Source of the DNA: Eremophila alpestris peregrina
Lineage: Eukaryota; Chordata; Aves; Passeriformes; Alaudidae
NCBI GenBank assembly: GCA_009792885.1
Contig: WMCF01000033.1
Location: 1,429,344 to 1,493,343 of the forward strand
DNA length: 64,000 nt
Reading direction: 5' to 3'
In this document: positions 50,432-62,253 of the stretch, in pieces
How the letters are laid out: each line of letters opens with the position of its first letter
Numbering within the stretch: position 1 is the first letter of the stretch
Notes under the pieces: generated by a model
Seen by the model: only the letters and a program-made list of their open reading frames with translations
What the model was told of the DNA's origin: nothing
The model's database searches: none
Made by a program: the position numbers and the translations under genes

Positions 50432-53400
50432 GGCAGTAAGAGCAAAGTTAGAGGTAATACAGCAGAGTGGGGTGGGAATACAAAGCCCTGCATGGGACAA
50501 TGGGCAGTGAAAGACACATTTTCAATTAGCCAGAGCAAAAAAAACATTTTTTGTGTGTGCATTGGAGCTTCGTTTTGACTTTTTGAGTTTACACATGATT
50601 TTGAGAGCAGTCAAATTCCTCCTAAACCTTCAGGGGGGTGAGGGGGAAACACCCAAAAAACCCCAACACCCTAACAGAACCAAGTTTGCATGTTTCACAG
50701 AAATATGACTGTGGAACACCCATTATTTTAAACCACCCTTCTGTGCTCTGCAGTTGTAGTGTAGCTGGGAGGTGACAATTCAGATCTTTGAATCCCAAGA
50801 ACTGGCAAAGCAGGCAAGTCATACTAGCTTGGGGCTGGAAAGCAGTGGTTATGTAATTCCCTCTCAGCTCCACCAGAAATGCTGACAAGTGGTTTATGTT
50901 ATTTACAACTGCTATAACATTTTCCTGCTTGTAGTCACCATGGCTTCCCATTAAAAAGCAGTTTGGTTATATATGCACAATTTATATGTAATATAGGATC
51001 TTTAACTCTCTCCCAGGGCTACATAATTCTCATACAATTATTGCAGCTTGATACTGCAAGACTGTTGCATGGCAGCTATGCACCAAGTAATACCTTCAAA
51101 CCAAGTCTATAGAGTTAAATCCTTAAAAACCGACCTATGCTCCCAAGTGTTGACAATGAACCTTTGTCAGAGTACCCAGGACCCTGTGTATGCACTGGGG
51201 AGAGAGCAAATCCACTCTGGCACTCAGGATCCTACTCCCCTCCTTCAGAGATCTGTGTTTTCCTTCTACCTAACAAGCACCATTCTGAGATGCTGCTGCC
51301 CTTGCTCCATGGCATCCCTGCACAGCACTGTGCTCTGCAGAGCAAACATTTCCCAAAGGACAGGCACAGTCATTTCCTTTCTTTATCTCACTGGGCAGCA
51401 TAGAAGGAAGACGAGTCAAAAATGGCATTTCAAACATGGTACAGGTGATGACAGACCCTCCATACAGCTGTAGCTATTACATTCTCCCTTTCAAAGATTT
51501 TCTTCCAAGAATCTGTGTAAACAGACTCTGCATTTAATTCTTCATCTCCAATAACTAGAGGCAAGGGCTGATCTTTCAGGAAGGTGACAAAGTTCAGGGT
51601 TTTGCTGGGATGAACTTGCCCAGCAGCACAGCAGCAAAGAGCTCAAATAAGCTCCATTCTCAATTATTTTTCCCCTGAAGAAATTAAATCTGGAAATTTA
51701 CAATAAAGCATGTAAGAACAAGAAATGTCACATTTTTATAACATCTTATTCACATATTTCCCTTTCAAAATTCCCTTACTATTTATCAAAGTTAACCCAG
51801 CTGTAAACACTTACTTTAAAAGCCTATAAAGGTGAAATTAATACTCCTTTGCAAACATACTTTTCACAGTTCTGCGCTTGAATTACACTATAAAGGTTTT
51901 GAAATACAAAACAACACATAAATCATGTTTTATCAAATGAAAATTTCTAAAATACATTTTGGACTTGACTCCCAAGAAACAAGATCTCTGTTCATATTTA
52001 ATGTCAAGGTAGGAAAAAGGAAACATTGCAAAAACTTATAAAAAACGGGGTTTTTTTATACCAATGAATCAAAGTTATTAGTGAGATATAGAACCCTCAG
52101 ATCAGGCCAACAGAAAGTAAAGCTGCCTCACATGCTGCACTTTCATCTCAGACACATTGGTTCCATTCTTGTTGGCACATTTTTGTTGGCCCTCTCTTCA
52201 GCACGTTTAGCAAATGCATCAGCACATACTGAACACAAGAAATATTTAACAAGAATAAGGCTCTCTAAAGAAGGCTCTGACCCTGGAACTACTTTTTCCA
52301 AGTGTTAAGTCCTTTTGCTAGTGAGAGACTAGAAATCCATTGCAAACCTTTTGGTGTGTATACAAGCATTTTTGTCTATTTATTTTATTGAATTTTTTTT
52401 CTTTCTCATCCACAATCCCTACAGATATCTATATGCAAAAAAAAAAAAAATCTATAGACAAGGCCTGGACTTATATTATACAGCTTCTCTTAACAATAAA
52501 AGAAAGTTAAAATGTCCACATCAAGACCAAATTTCAAGTGTTTTTTTCTTGGTTTTAAGCAGTCATGGAACATTCCCTACCATAAGGTGCTACCCTCCTT
52601 TCCTTTCTAGCTTTGTTTTCACTAACACTGGAAACAATTCTTAACATTTCCTCCCTATGCTGTGGGAATAAACACTCAAAGTTAATGGGGGGATTAAATA
52701 CATAATGGTGATAGTAAACAGACTGAAATAAATATTTGAGCAGAAGATAAATCTGAATCCAGAATTTAATTTGGTAGAAAACCTGTGGCATCCCACTGAA
52801 GATTTCCATGTGACCAAATGTCTGTAGCATTTTTAGAGTAATGTAAAATGTCTCAGTGGCTAGTTATAAACTTCTTATGATATATTTATAGTTCATAGAA
52901 AAAAGTAAATAAATAAAAAAGCAAGTATAACTGACTTGGCACAGATTTGTAATTTTTTTGGTGAGAACTTCTGAGTGAACAGAGAGATAGAACTGATTCC
53001 ACATTCCAGTGGTGTATGATTCCCTTCATACTAGACAGGAGTGGTATAGGACACCAATGGGACATGATGGAGCACAGGATTCCCCACACAGAGACAGCAC
53101 CTGCCTCTTGCCTACCTCCTCCAGCAATATCAAGTGACCCAAAGAGAAATGATACAGCTGCTGCCTGGCAAGAGCTTAATCCACAGGGCACTGAGATAAA
53201 GCTCAAAGGCTTGAGGAAGCACCAAAAGTCTTAACAGAGATTAACTCAATCCCTTGGCTGAAGTAGAACATCGACTGTCACCTACTTGTTCTCCCAGGGC
53301 AGAAGCCTCGTTGGCAGAATGATTTCCTGTAGGTGTTAGAGCTGAGGCCACTGACAAGGTTCATGTTATACAACCAAGGTCTCTGTGACCATGGTTCCTC

Positions 53401-56400
53401 ACAAATACAGCCTGACCAGAGCAGCTTCCCTTGCGTTTTTCATTGCAAAAAAGTTTACATTATTTTGAGATTTTCCTTGCCATTTTTGCTTGGGGATTTT
53501 TTTAGTTTTTGTTTGTTTGAAATTGTCACAATCTCAGTGTGACAATAAAGAGTTTTGAAGAGCATATCTACTACAGTATCCCAACAGCCTTCTTTGCAGT
53601 AACATATTTGGTGAAGCTTTCCACAGTTATTATTTCCCTGCAAATGCTTCTTTAACTTACCTAACAGAGCCCAGTGTTGTCTTATTTATCCATTTTGGAA
53701 CTATGTTTGCCTCTGGACTGAGCTAGACAAGGAGGAGAATCTGATTACATAAATGCTATCAAATAACTGAATTTTTTACTGTTTGGTATAATTTCTAGCA
53801 ATTTCAGGTATTGCATAGCCTCTACAGGGCAACTGCTGCAAAATATTAACTGAAAATGGAAATCTACCAGGAATCACATCCATGTGAATGGTTCACAAGA
53901 ATTGTCATGAGTATATCCAAAAGGACAGCTACCTAATCAACAAAACATCCATAAATATTTACTTCCTGATAACTAAGATAACATGCATGCAAAAAAAATC
54001 AAAAACTAAAAGCAAAATAACTAAATGGAGATTAAGTTTTCAGATACCTGTAAAACATGTGCTGTTATAATGCTGCTTCCCATCCAAGTCCCAGGGGGAC
54101 TGCAGCTTTGCTGAGCCAAATGCTCTACAGTATAACAGGTAGATTTTTAGCCAACTGTTTATTCACCACTTTTATGGGTATTAATCTGAAGTAAAAAAAC
54201 ATATTCTACATGTATTCAATTTACCAGTTCAGGGAGAACACAGGCCACACACACAAATATTCCTTACCTAAAGCCAAAGCTCTTTTTCACTGGATATTAG
54301 AATGGTGGGAGATAAAAGGAAGAAAAAGCAATTTCTTCTAAAAGCAAAACATTATTTTCTTTCTAATCTAGTAGTATTAGTCTCTTTTGTAGCAAAGAGA
54401 TCCTGAGTGTAGCAAAAATGTAACTTCTTGTGAGATAACATTACTACTTTATTAAGACATTCAAGTGCATTAAAGCTTTTACATCGGCAGTCCCAAAGCT
54501 AATCTATAAGCTGATATAAGCATCTTTCAGAGCCAAACAAGCCTTTTCACAACCACTTCATTTTGGGCACCACCTTTCTCTTGATTTTACATAAACAGCA
54601 AAACAGCTGTCAACTCCTAAACTCACTCAAATGTCCCACTTAATTAGGTTTTGGTTTACAGCATAACTACTTTCTAAGGTTAATCCTGAATAGGCCTATG
54701 ATTGGCAATCAACAAAACCAACCACAAAAAGCAATTTTAAAATTGCAGATAGAGTTTGCTAAAGTAATAGGAATTGTGTTAGTAATTGCTGAGACAACAA
54801 TTTTATCATTGCTCCTACCTTAAACCACAAAAGGCAAGGTCAATGCCTGTGAGTAACGTATTCCAGTGGAGCTGAAGTTTGTCAGGAAAGCAAACAAATC
54901 ATACAAACATGTCAGTTAACTGCTTAATTGCTTGGTCATATCTCAGTCTTTAAGGCATATGGAAGACAGGCAATTTAGATATAAAACAGACTGGTTGGTT
55001 TATTTACAAAGGCTCTCCCTAAAAAATAGCAAAAGAAGCTCAGTTGGAGTTCCAACAATCATGTTATTTCTAAAAGCAGATATCTAAACTTGAGTACAGC
55101 ATCAGTAATTGGAAGAAATATTGCACTTAGTCATACTGGGTTAAATTGACAAACTTTACCAAATTTCAAATGCCACCTATAGATTTGAAATAATTATTTT
55201 CCTGCTCAGACATGTTGGTTAGTTAAGTTTTATGGTCAACAGAAATAGAAGTTTTGTGGAGGAAAAATGCTGGATCCTTGTACCTGTGAATACAGTTTTG
55301 CTAATGTAATTATAGATTAATTTAAAAAAAAAAGGTATTTCAGCATACTTCAGCATTTGACTCTCAAAAATCTGTTAACATGCTTTATGTAATTTTTAGA
55401 ATTACATTGACCTTTGCAAACCATTTTGATGTTCAACCATGCTTTAAGTCTTTGAAATTCAGTAATAGAAGTTCACAGGCAAGAAAAATACCATGTCTTA
55501 GCCCATAAAATCCTTCCCATTTTTTAACAAGTGTTGCATCCCTTCCTTCATTTGCAGCCCCCAAAAGCTCAGCAGTCCAAGAACTCCATATCCAGACCCC
55601 AAGGAGCAGCAGCAGTGATCCTGAAGCTGTCACCAGACCAGTGGCACAGCAAGTCAGGATCTCCCTGCTGGGAATGTGAGTGAAGAAGGGAGATGAAAGG
55701 AGAGAAGGTGACCGGGGCCCCTTCACAGCCAGATCCCAGTTCCAACTTCCCTCCAATTGCCTTCTTCCCTGCAGATGCCACTCTGTACTCAGCTTAACTG
55801 TGCTACAGTGCTGAAGCTTCAAACACTATTAACTAACCATGCCTTGTAAGAAGAAGTCAGCAATTTGTTTTCCACAACTTCCAGTAAAACTTCTATGAAA
55901 TAAAATACGGATTAAAAGCACAATGGCTTAAAATACACACTCAAAATGCAGGCAATGCCATTTTTTAAGATCACACGAGAGATGAGTTCATCTGTGTCTA
56001 CGTGCATTGTGCTATTACAATTGCACACTAACCTTTTCTCCAGAGAAGCCTGATCTTACTCAGTAATTAGGAAAAATTTATGAGAATATGGAGTAATAAC
56101 CACTCATGCCACAGAAACCTGGAATGTGACAGTGGTTTATTTCCATTGATTTGCAGGCTGAATACTGTGTATGGGTTTCCTTGTATAAACAGATTTTAAA
56201 TACTAACTTGCAGAAAAAAATGCCTGAAGTACAATATGCACTGTACTGCATTGCTGTCTCTTTTTATCCATGAATAGTATAAACTTGCTATAAAAAAAGA
56301 TTATAAATTAAAACTGAACAGGAAATATGAAAGCCACTTTTTTTTCAACTGAAACACACATGCATGTTACAAATCGGCCTGTATGTTAATTAAAATTCAA

Positions 56401-59379
56401 AGTTTAAATTTTTCTGCTTCTTTAAAAAGCTCTATTTTTAAAAGATGAATACACGATTGCATTTGGCAGAGCTGATGTCCTTTCAAACAGTTACTATCTC
56501 ACTGTATGCTGTGTATTTTCACACAACCATACAATTCTGAAATGGGACAATCTTTTTAACACTGAGGCTCAGGAGTTTTTTTTCATTTCACACCATTTTG
56601 CACCAACATCTTAGGAACACTTATCACTGCATAGCAATAAACTGTTGAATAAGTATAAAAGAATATAAGCAAATTATAAGCAAAAAACCAGTTACTGCCA
56701 GGTACTTTTCTCTGTTGTGAGCTGTCATAAATTTCTGATTGGATTCAGAAGCTATTCATGAGAAGACTGACAAATCACCCCAAAAAAATTGAAATTTTAT
56801 CCTCAAAAATCCTACCGACTCATTCTGACATCATAAAAGCAAAAGCAGACAGTAAAAGTATTTGTATTCAGGTGGTTTTGTACATGTATAAGAAGTACTG
56901 AAACACACCTTTATTTACAAGTGGCATTAATGTAAAATATTTATCTTGCACACATGTAATGTATCTGCCAAATACAACAGGACAGATAAACTGCAGTGGC
57001 TGGCATTAGACAATTTCTATGTGTCCTAAGAAAGTTACGAAGCACAAAGTGCCATCCACTAAACTTTCTGAAGAGCAAGCCCTTGACTGAGATGGAAAAC
57101 AGTGATACTTACATAAGTCTTCCCTTTCCTACTTGCTTATCACCATAATTTTGAGATTTCTTTATTGCAAACCAATTCAGTTCTTGCAAACCTTACTTCA
57201 TGTAACGTCTGTTCAACACACATGACAATTTTAGCATATCCCTAGCACATTTAGTGACAGAATGTCACAGTCTGGGCACTTTAAGGTACTCCTGAAATGC
57301 AGCATCCAACATGTCAACTAATCCACAATTGTGTTATAAAATACAGGCAAGGAGGCACCACAAAGCTTATCCTCCCACAGGCTAAAGTTCACATTAGCTG
57401 GGTTTAGAATTAAAGTATTTTCTACCTGATTTATAGAACCATACAAGTGGCATACTGAAAATCAAGCTCTTTTTCTGACTTATTGTCAATAAAAAGTCTG
57501 TTGACTGCAGTCCCCAGACAGGTCTAAGCATTAGCTGGGTTATGCAAGTGATTAGCCAAGGTTAAAATAATCAGGCACTGAAGTTATGATCCAGGACAGT
57601 ATCTGTCCTTCCCTTCTTACTGGAATTGTTGAACAGAGGACAGTCAAGGAAAACTTGCATCGACCTCTGCTTTTGCTGAGGGCAAGAGTAGTGTTACAAG
57701 AAGCTTTGTAAAGCTCTGTCCACATCAGGACCACTGCTTCCATAAAATTTTCCATTAAACTGCCTCTACTCCTGTTCAAGCAAGACATCGCTAGTTCCAT
57801 CTGAACCTAGCATCTCAGCTGAACTTTAAACACCACAGCTATTAAAAAAAAAGTGTTCAAAACATCTGAAATGCATTTTTGTAATTTTCTTTCAGACACT
57901 GTGTAATGCAAGCTGCAAAAACAAGCGCCTTGTTACACGCTTCAGCAATACACCCTCAATGTCTTTGCAAACTAGTTCAACAAGTAACCTAGTTTTTTTT
58001 TTCAAATTCCTTAAAGTTATCTGCATGCCCCTGTGACTCATGCAGTGGAGGAAGTCTGTGGGAACTCATCCCAGGGTCCTGCATGGTTGGTTTTTAACAC
58101 TATTTTATTTGTGATATTTTAGTATAATTTTTTTATTGCAGAGGGAACACCATGCAGTACCAATCCTTTTTGCTTAGCTTACTGAGCATTTCTAAGTTTT
58201 GTGTTGCAAAACGCAAATGAAATTTGTGATCACAATTAATGATACAGCTGAAAAAGGTAATTTTAGAAGACCTAAAATAAATGCATTTGAGGTTTTTTTA
58301 AAAGTTTGGGATAGTCACGACTTTGAATGAATTAATGACATCCAACCCAAAACCTAAGCAGCCTGGATACAATGTTTTTAATCAATCAACACATCACTGA
58401 TATTTAGTGATGCTGTACTAATATTTTCATTTCAGAGTCACATGAAAAGCCATAAACTACCTCTGTTCCTTATGAACACATCCATGACTGCCGTGCTCTC
58501 ACCTCAAAACCCTGATTTCCAAAGATTCATGGGTTTAGCAGCAGTGGACTAGAAAGACTGCAGTTTTTTCACTGTTTGCACTCTAAAGAAAAGGCACAAC
58601 TGGGTGTAAAGAGAATGGAAAAAATATTGTATTTATCAGTATTTTGAAAATAACATAGTATTTAAATCTACTCTTTGTACCACATAAATCAGTAACAAAT
58701 ATATACACAAGGCCTGCAGCTCTTTATCACATGTGCTCAGCTAAGACTGATGCATTTCAGCTATTTAGTTACTTTTTAATCCTAACTTTAAACCAGGTCC
58801 CTTCCACTGTTTAAGGATGGGGCCTTTTACAACTTTGAGATCAGGGATTGATTTGTAAACACATGTGCAAGTTTGTAATCACACTTTAACAACTTGCAAG
58901 GCATTTCCATCTTTTAAGGGGAGTAAAAAGCTCTATCTCCCTATGATTTTACTTCTATTTGAGTAACAAGAGGGTGCCAAGGTATCACTACTGACAGGCC
59001 AAATCTCAAGGAAGTTTGGGGCTCAGTGTCCAAGCCCAAGTGTGCACAGACCAGCAGAGAGCTGGCTCACCACCAACCCTGGTGCCACCAGCTCATGAAC
59101 TACACTTGAGAACTCCTAAGGCATATTAATACAGAAAATTGTTTCTCACTGGCAAACAGATATCCTAAGATCTTGCAGTATGCGTTACAAATATTCAACT
59201 GTCTTTAAATGCTTGCACTTCTTTCTTGCACATATTATCAGTGGTTCACATTGTAAGTAGTATGTCCCTTCTTCCCACTTCTCAATAGGGGAGGCTAAGG
59301 CAGAGAAGCTAAATTAAAGGTCCTGTGAACCCACCCACAATTCTTCCCCATACCAGGAATGCACAGGGCAGAAAAGAAG
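50432..59379. other. AT-rich intergenic DNA downstream of OTUD1
   Basis: No gene supported. The longest frames are 141 codons (51048-51473 plus) and 129 codons (55433-55822 minus), both without recognised motifs. The stretch 55540-55800 is locally GC-richer. There is almost no recognisable transposon sequence from 54 to 59 kb. Longer OTUD1 3' UTR isoforms could extend into it, but I see no evidence that requires them. Confidence 0.5.
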
Positions 59380-60605
59380 AGCACAAGTAAAATTATATTC
59401 TTTATTCATTCCATTTTAGCTGTGAATATTCCTATTATACAAATACAGTATAAATTCCAAAATCACAATATATTACAAAATAAAAAAGTACAAACTGCAT
59501 TACTTAATAAATATATCTAACAAGTTAATCAGAAAGTAGAAGAGACAGAATCCAGATTGGAAACATTTAAATGTTTGACCCAGCAAACCATACAAACCTC
59601 AGTTTAATGTGTTTTTTTTTTTCTTTTAAACCATAACGTAGAATACCATTCCTGGTTTCTTGATTAGAAAATAAAGTCACGTGAATAAAATGTTGTGATC
59701 AGATAATGATTCGTTGGTGAAACACCAGTGCCAAAAAAGAAGCAGGGCTTATACGAAAGACACCACAACCCCAGAAACAAGAACACAAACACTGAGGTGC
59801 AGCCAAGGCAATTACTGCCAGAGCAGGAGACTATTATCTAGTCACAACATTCTATTGCAAGTTAATGTTCTGTTATTATAGATAAATAATATAAATGGAG
59901 CAGAGGGTGAGCCAACCAGGCAACAAGAGGCCAGTTTACTCAAAACAGTAATTAAAAACAGAAGAGTCAATTGCTCCCTGCACTGTTCACGTGTAGCTGC
60001 ATTCCAACTGGCTCAAAGGACCTGTTCTGTGCTTCAAGGCAGAGAAAGCAACTGTTCCTAAAAGCAGTCTGTTCTCACTTTGCTGCACTTTTACAAAAGC
60101 CATTATTTAATTTTTGCAAGAAAATACCCACAATATTTTCATCAACTAGAGGGGTCAGTTTGACATCAACTTCATTTGGTAAAAATATAAGGTTTATGGG
60201 TAAAAAACACAGCAAAAAATAGCTGTTACATCATAAGCCTTATTTACAAAAACTGTTTACAAACGTTTTTGGCTGTACAGCTGAAAGCCAGATACTAATG
60301 TAAGATGTAGAAGATGGAGGTAACAGTTTAAAAATAGTGTGCAAAAAATACATTCTTATAGAAAATAGACAGTGGGGAGGGGAGACACAAACATACACAG
60401 AGAAATCTGCTTGCAAATAACCCGAGGCTAAGTTTTTACAACAGAATATTACAAATACGCCCGCGTTTATCCCCCACAACCTACAGTCCTTCTCAGTCTC
60501 GGGTGCTGCTGCTTCATTAAGGATTAAGGCATCACCATCACAGCCAGCACACCTTCTCTCTGTCAGTCCCTGCAGCAAAGCTCCCAGCCCGCGGCCCAGG
60601 CGCTC
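59380..60605 (-). other. OTUD1: Probable OTUD1 3' UTR
   Basis: About 1.2 kb of AT-rich sequence follows the stop codon on the minus strand up to the first AATAAA signal. It contains several TAAAT words on the plus strand (AUUUA on the transcript), including near 59507, 59570 and 59882, which can act as AU-rich instability elements. No intron or other gene interrupts it. The extent is inferred from the poly-A signal; the cleavage site is assumed 15-25 bases beyond it. Confidence 0.65.
59401..59406 (-). terminator. OTUD1 poly-A signal (AATAAA)
   Basis: TTTATT on the plus strand is AATAAA on the transcript strand. It is followed on that strand by a U-rich then GU-containing stretch (TTTTACTTGTGCTCTT), as expected for a cleavage signal. 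It is the first canonical hexamer I found after the OTUD1 stop. Confidence 0.7.
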
Positions 60606-61898
60606 TCACGAGCAAGCATTCTGCTCAATGTACATCTTGGACAAGGACACCGCCATGGACTTGGCCAGCTCCTCATCCCGCCGGCGCTGTACCTGAGTCT
60701 GTCTGCACCACGCCTCGTACTCTGGGTTGGGGCACACGCGGTCCAGCACAGCATCGTAGTGCCCGTTGCTAAGCCAGCTCAGCCAGATACTGGGCCGTGT
60801 GGGGTCCTCGGGCCCCAGGTAGTGAACCATGGTGGAAACGGTGGGGCTCTCGGGCCGCCCGCCCGTGGTGAGGTGGATGTTCACGTTCAGCATCTGCCCC
60901 ATGGCCAGCAGCTCCGGGTAGCCGGCCCAGGCCCCGTCCTGGGCGGCGCCGATGAGGAACTCTCCCACGTCGCCCTCGATGATGGGGTTGAAGTGGTCCA
61001 GGTGGTCGGCGATGTAGTGCACGGTCTGCTCGCGGAGCTCGCCGTGCAGCCGCTGGTCCCCGTAGACGGCCTTGCAGACGGCGCGGTACAGGCAGTTCCC
61101 GTCGGGGATGATGTGGAAGCGGAACCGGCCCTTCTGCCGCAGGTACTTGTCCTGCTTCTCCACCTCGGCCAGGTACAGCGCCAGCTTCTCGCTGCGCTCC
61201 GCTCTGCCGCCGGGCCCCCGCCGCACGTCGGGCCCCGCCGCCTCCTCGTCCTCCTCCTCGCCGTGCGCGGGGCCGCCGGGCTGCGCGGGGCCCCCGCTCC
61301 GCTCCGCGGGGCCGCAGCCGGGGACCAGCCCGGGCTGGGCGCCGGCGGCCGCCGCCTGCAGCGCCTGGCAGTGCTCGCTGAGCCGCAGGCTGCGGTTGCT
61401 GGGCTCGGCGGCGGCCTCGCCGTCGCCGCCGGCCTGCCGCACGCTCTCCAGGATGCCCTCCAGCCAGGCGCGGCTGCGCGGCGAGCCCGGCACCAGCTCC
61501 GCGGCGGCCTCGGCGCGCTGCACGATGCGGATGGGCACGATGCGCTCCAGCGGCCGCCGGCGGCTGACGGTGACCTGCGCGCAGGAGCTGAACTGCGGGC
61601 CGGCCGCCGGCCGGGCCGGGCCCGCCGCGGGGCCGCTCGGCATCACCTCCAAGCAGGACGAGAAGGCGGGCATGGCGGCGGCGCTGCTGCTGCCCCCCGC
61701 GGGAACGAAGCTGTCCTTGCCGGAGCTCTCGGCGGCCGCGTTCGGGCCCGCGGCGTCGGCGGCGCTCGGTGCCTCCGCGGCGGAGGGTCCCGGCGATAAG
61801 GAGACCTTGAAGACGGCGGCGGAGCTCGGCGAGGCCGCGGCGGCTGCTGCGGTCGCGGCCGCCGGGTAGTGGGTGATCACGGAGCTGTAGAGCTGCAT
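60606..61898 (-). CDS. OTUD1: OTU domain-containing deubiquitinase 1
   Basis: This is a single-exon gene of 430 residues. OTUD1 is a cysteine protease that removes ubiquitin, with a preference for K63-linked chains reported for the mammalian enzyme, and it modulates innate immune and stress signalling. Residues 1-230 are low-complexity (Ala/Pro/Gly/Ser/Glu-rich) and likely disordered, with conserved islands at the N-terminus (MQLYSS) and at 76-85 (MPAFSSCLEV). The OTU domain begins after a KLALYLAEVEKQDKYLRQ helix (238-255). The catalytic triad is Asp266, Cys269 (in PDGNCLYRAV) and His380 (in LSNGHYDAV), matching human Asp317, Cys320 and His431 with a constant offset of 51. A C-terminal ubiquitin-interacting motif lies at about 407-421 (DEELAKSMAVSLSK). 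All catalytic residues are present, so the enzyme should be active. It is 51 residues shorter than the 481-residue human protein, all lost from the N-terminal region. Met1 is chosen because the MQLYSS start is conserved; Met76 is a possible second start. Confidence 0.98.
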   Translation of the reverse strand: MQLYSSVITHYPAAATAAAAAASPSSAAVFKVSLSPGPSAAEAPSAADAAGPNAAAESSGKDSFVPAGGSSSAAAMPAFSSCLEVMPSGPAAGPARPAAGPQFSSCAQVTVSRRRPLERIVPIRIVQRAEAAAELVPGSPRSRAWLEGILESVRQAGGDGEAAAEPSNRSLRLSEHCQALQAAAAGAQPGLVPGCGPAERSGGPAQPGGPAHGEEEDEEAAGPDVRRGPGGRAERSEKLALYLAEVEKQDKYLRQKGRFRFHIIPDGNCLYRAVCKAVYGDQRLHGELREQTVHYIADHLDHFNPIIEGDVGEFLIGAAQDGAWAGYPELLAMGQMLNVNIHLTTGGRPESPTVSTMVHYLGPEDPTRPSIWLSWLSNGHYDAVLDRVCPNPEYEAWCRQTQVQRRRDEELAKSMAVSLSKMYIEQNACS

Positions 61899-61920
61899 CC
61901 TCGGCTCCCCGCGGGCGGCG

Positions 61921-61927
61921 CTTTATA
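61921..61927 (-). promoter_or_regulatory. TATA box of OTUD1 (TATAAAG)
   Basis: On the minus strand GGCGCC-TATAAAG-CGCCGCC is a canonical TATA box in GC-rich flanks. Its first T is 29 bases upstream of the A of the start codon, so standard TATA spacing would put the transcription start at or next to the ATG. Either the leader is almost absent or another start upstream is used. Confidence 0.6.
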
Positions 61928-62027
61928 GGCGGCGCCGCCGTCGGAGCTGGGGCGGGGAGCGGCGGCGGGGGCCGCGCTGGGGCTGCCGAGGAGGATGAAC
62001 CGCCCGGGTAAAAATAAACAAGGGCAT
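61923..62027 (-). other. Possible 34-codon upstream ORF
   Basis: A minus-strand ATG at 62025-62027 opens 34 codons rich in Pro and Arg. They end at a TAA (61923-61925) that lies inside the TATA box and 24 bases before the OTUD1 ATG. It matters only if transcription starts upstream of 62027. The peptide is not recognisable; any effect would be on translation of OTUD1. Confidence 0.3.
62009..62016 (-). promoter_or_regulatory. Second TATA-like word (TATTTTTA)
   Basis: The minus strand reads TTTATTTTTACCCG in an otherwise GC-rich promoter. A start about 30 bases downstream (near 61986) would give a leader of about 88 bases without the upstream ATG at 62027. This is weaker than the TATAAAG at 61927. 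Confidence 0.3.
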
Positions 62028-62030
62028 CAC

Positions 62031-62253
62031 CGCCCGCCCCGCCCCGCCCGGGCCCCGCGGCCGCGGCAATTCCGACTGCGCCACCGGCACGGCCCCCCCG
62101 CGGGCTCCGGCCCTTCTGGAAGCTGCGGGAGCGCGGGAGGGGGGCGGGGCTGCCCCGACGTCAGCGAGCACCGCCCCTGCCCGGCTGCGTGCGGCCGGGG
62201 CCGCGGTCCCGAGTGTGCCGCTCGGGCACGGACAACATCCATTGATCCATTGG
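62031..62253 (-). promoter_or_regulatory. OTUD1 proximal promoter elements
   Basis: Visible elements, in order away from the gene: a cluster of GC boxes (62031-62051, repeated GGGCGGGGC on the minus strand); a heat-shock-like inverted pair TTC-TG-GAA (62114-62121); a GC box (62141-62150); a near-consensus CRE TGACGTCG (62156-62163); CCGCCCC (62171-62177); and a CCAAT box on the minus strand (62249-62253). Together they suggest an Sp1-type promoter with possible cAMP/stress input. Element identity is by consensus only. Confidence 0.55.

Larger units (their letters stand above)
60560..62240. promoter_or_regulatory. CpG island over OTUD1
   Basis: A continuous GC- and CpG-rich block covers the whole coding sequence and about 340 bases upstream. 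It ends abruptly near 62240, where the sequence becomes AT-rich. It explains the long spurious open frames on the other strand. Confidence 0.9.

Noticed and set aside
49600..50450. Full endogenous retrovirus with internal genes
   Set aside because: Only one LTR is present. No primer-binding site, polypurine tract or gag/pol/env-like sequence lies on either side.
60759..61799. 346-codon plus-strand frame, and a 265-codon frame at 61072-61869, antisense to OTUD1
   Set aside because: Both lie inside the GC-rich OTUD1 coding sequence, where stop codons are rare on the opposite strand. The translations are repetitive Gly/Ala/Arg/Pro/Ser/Leu without domains.
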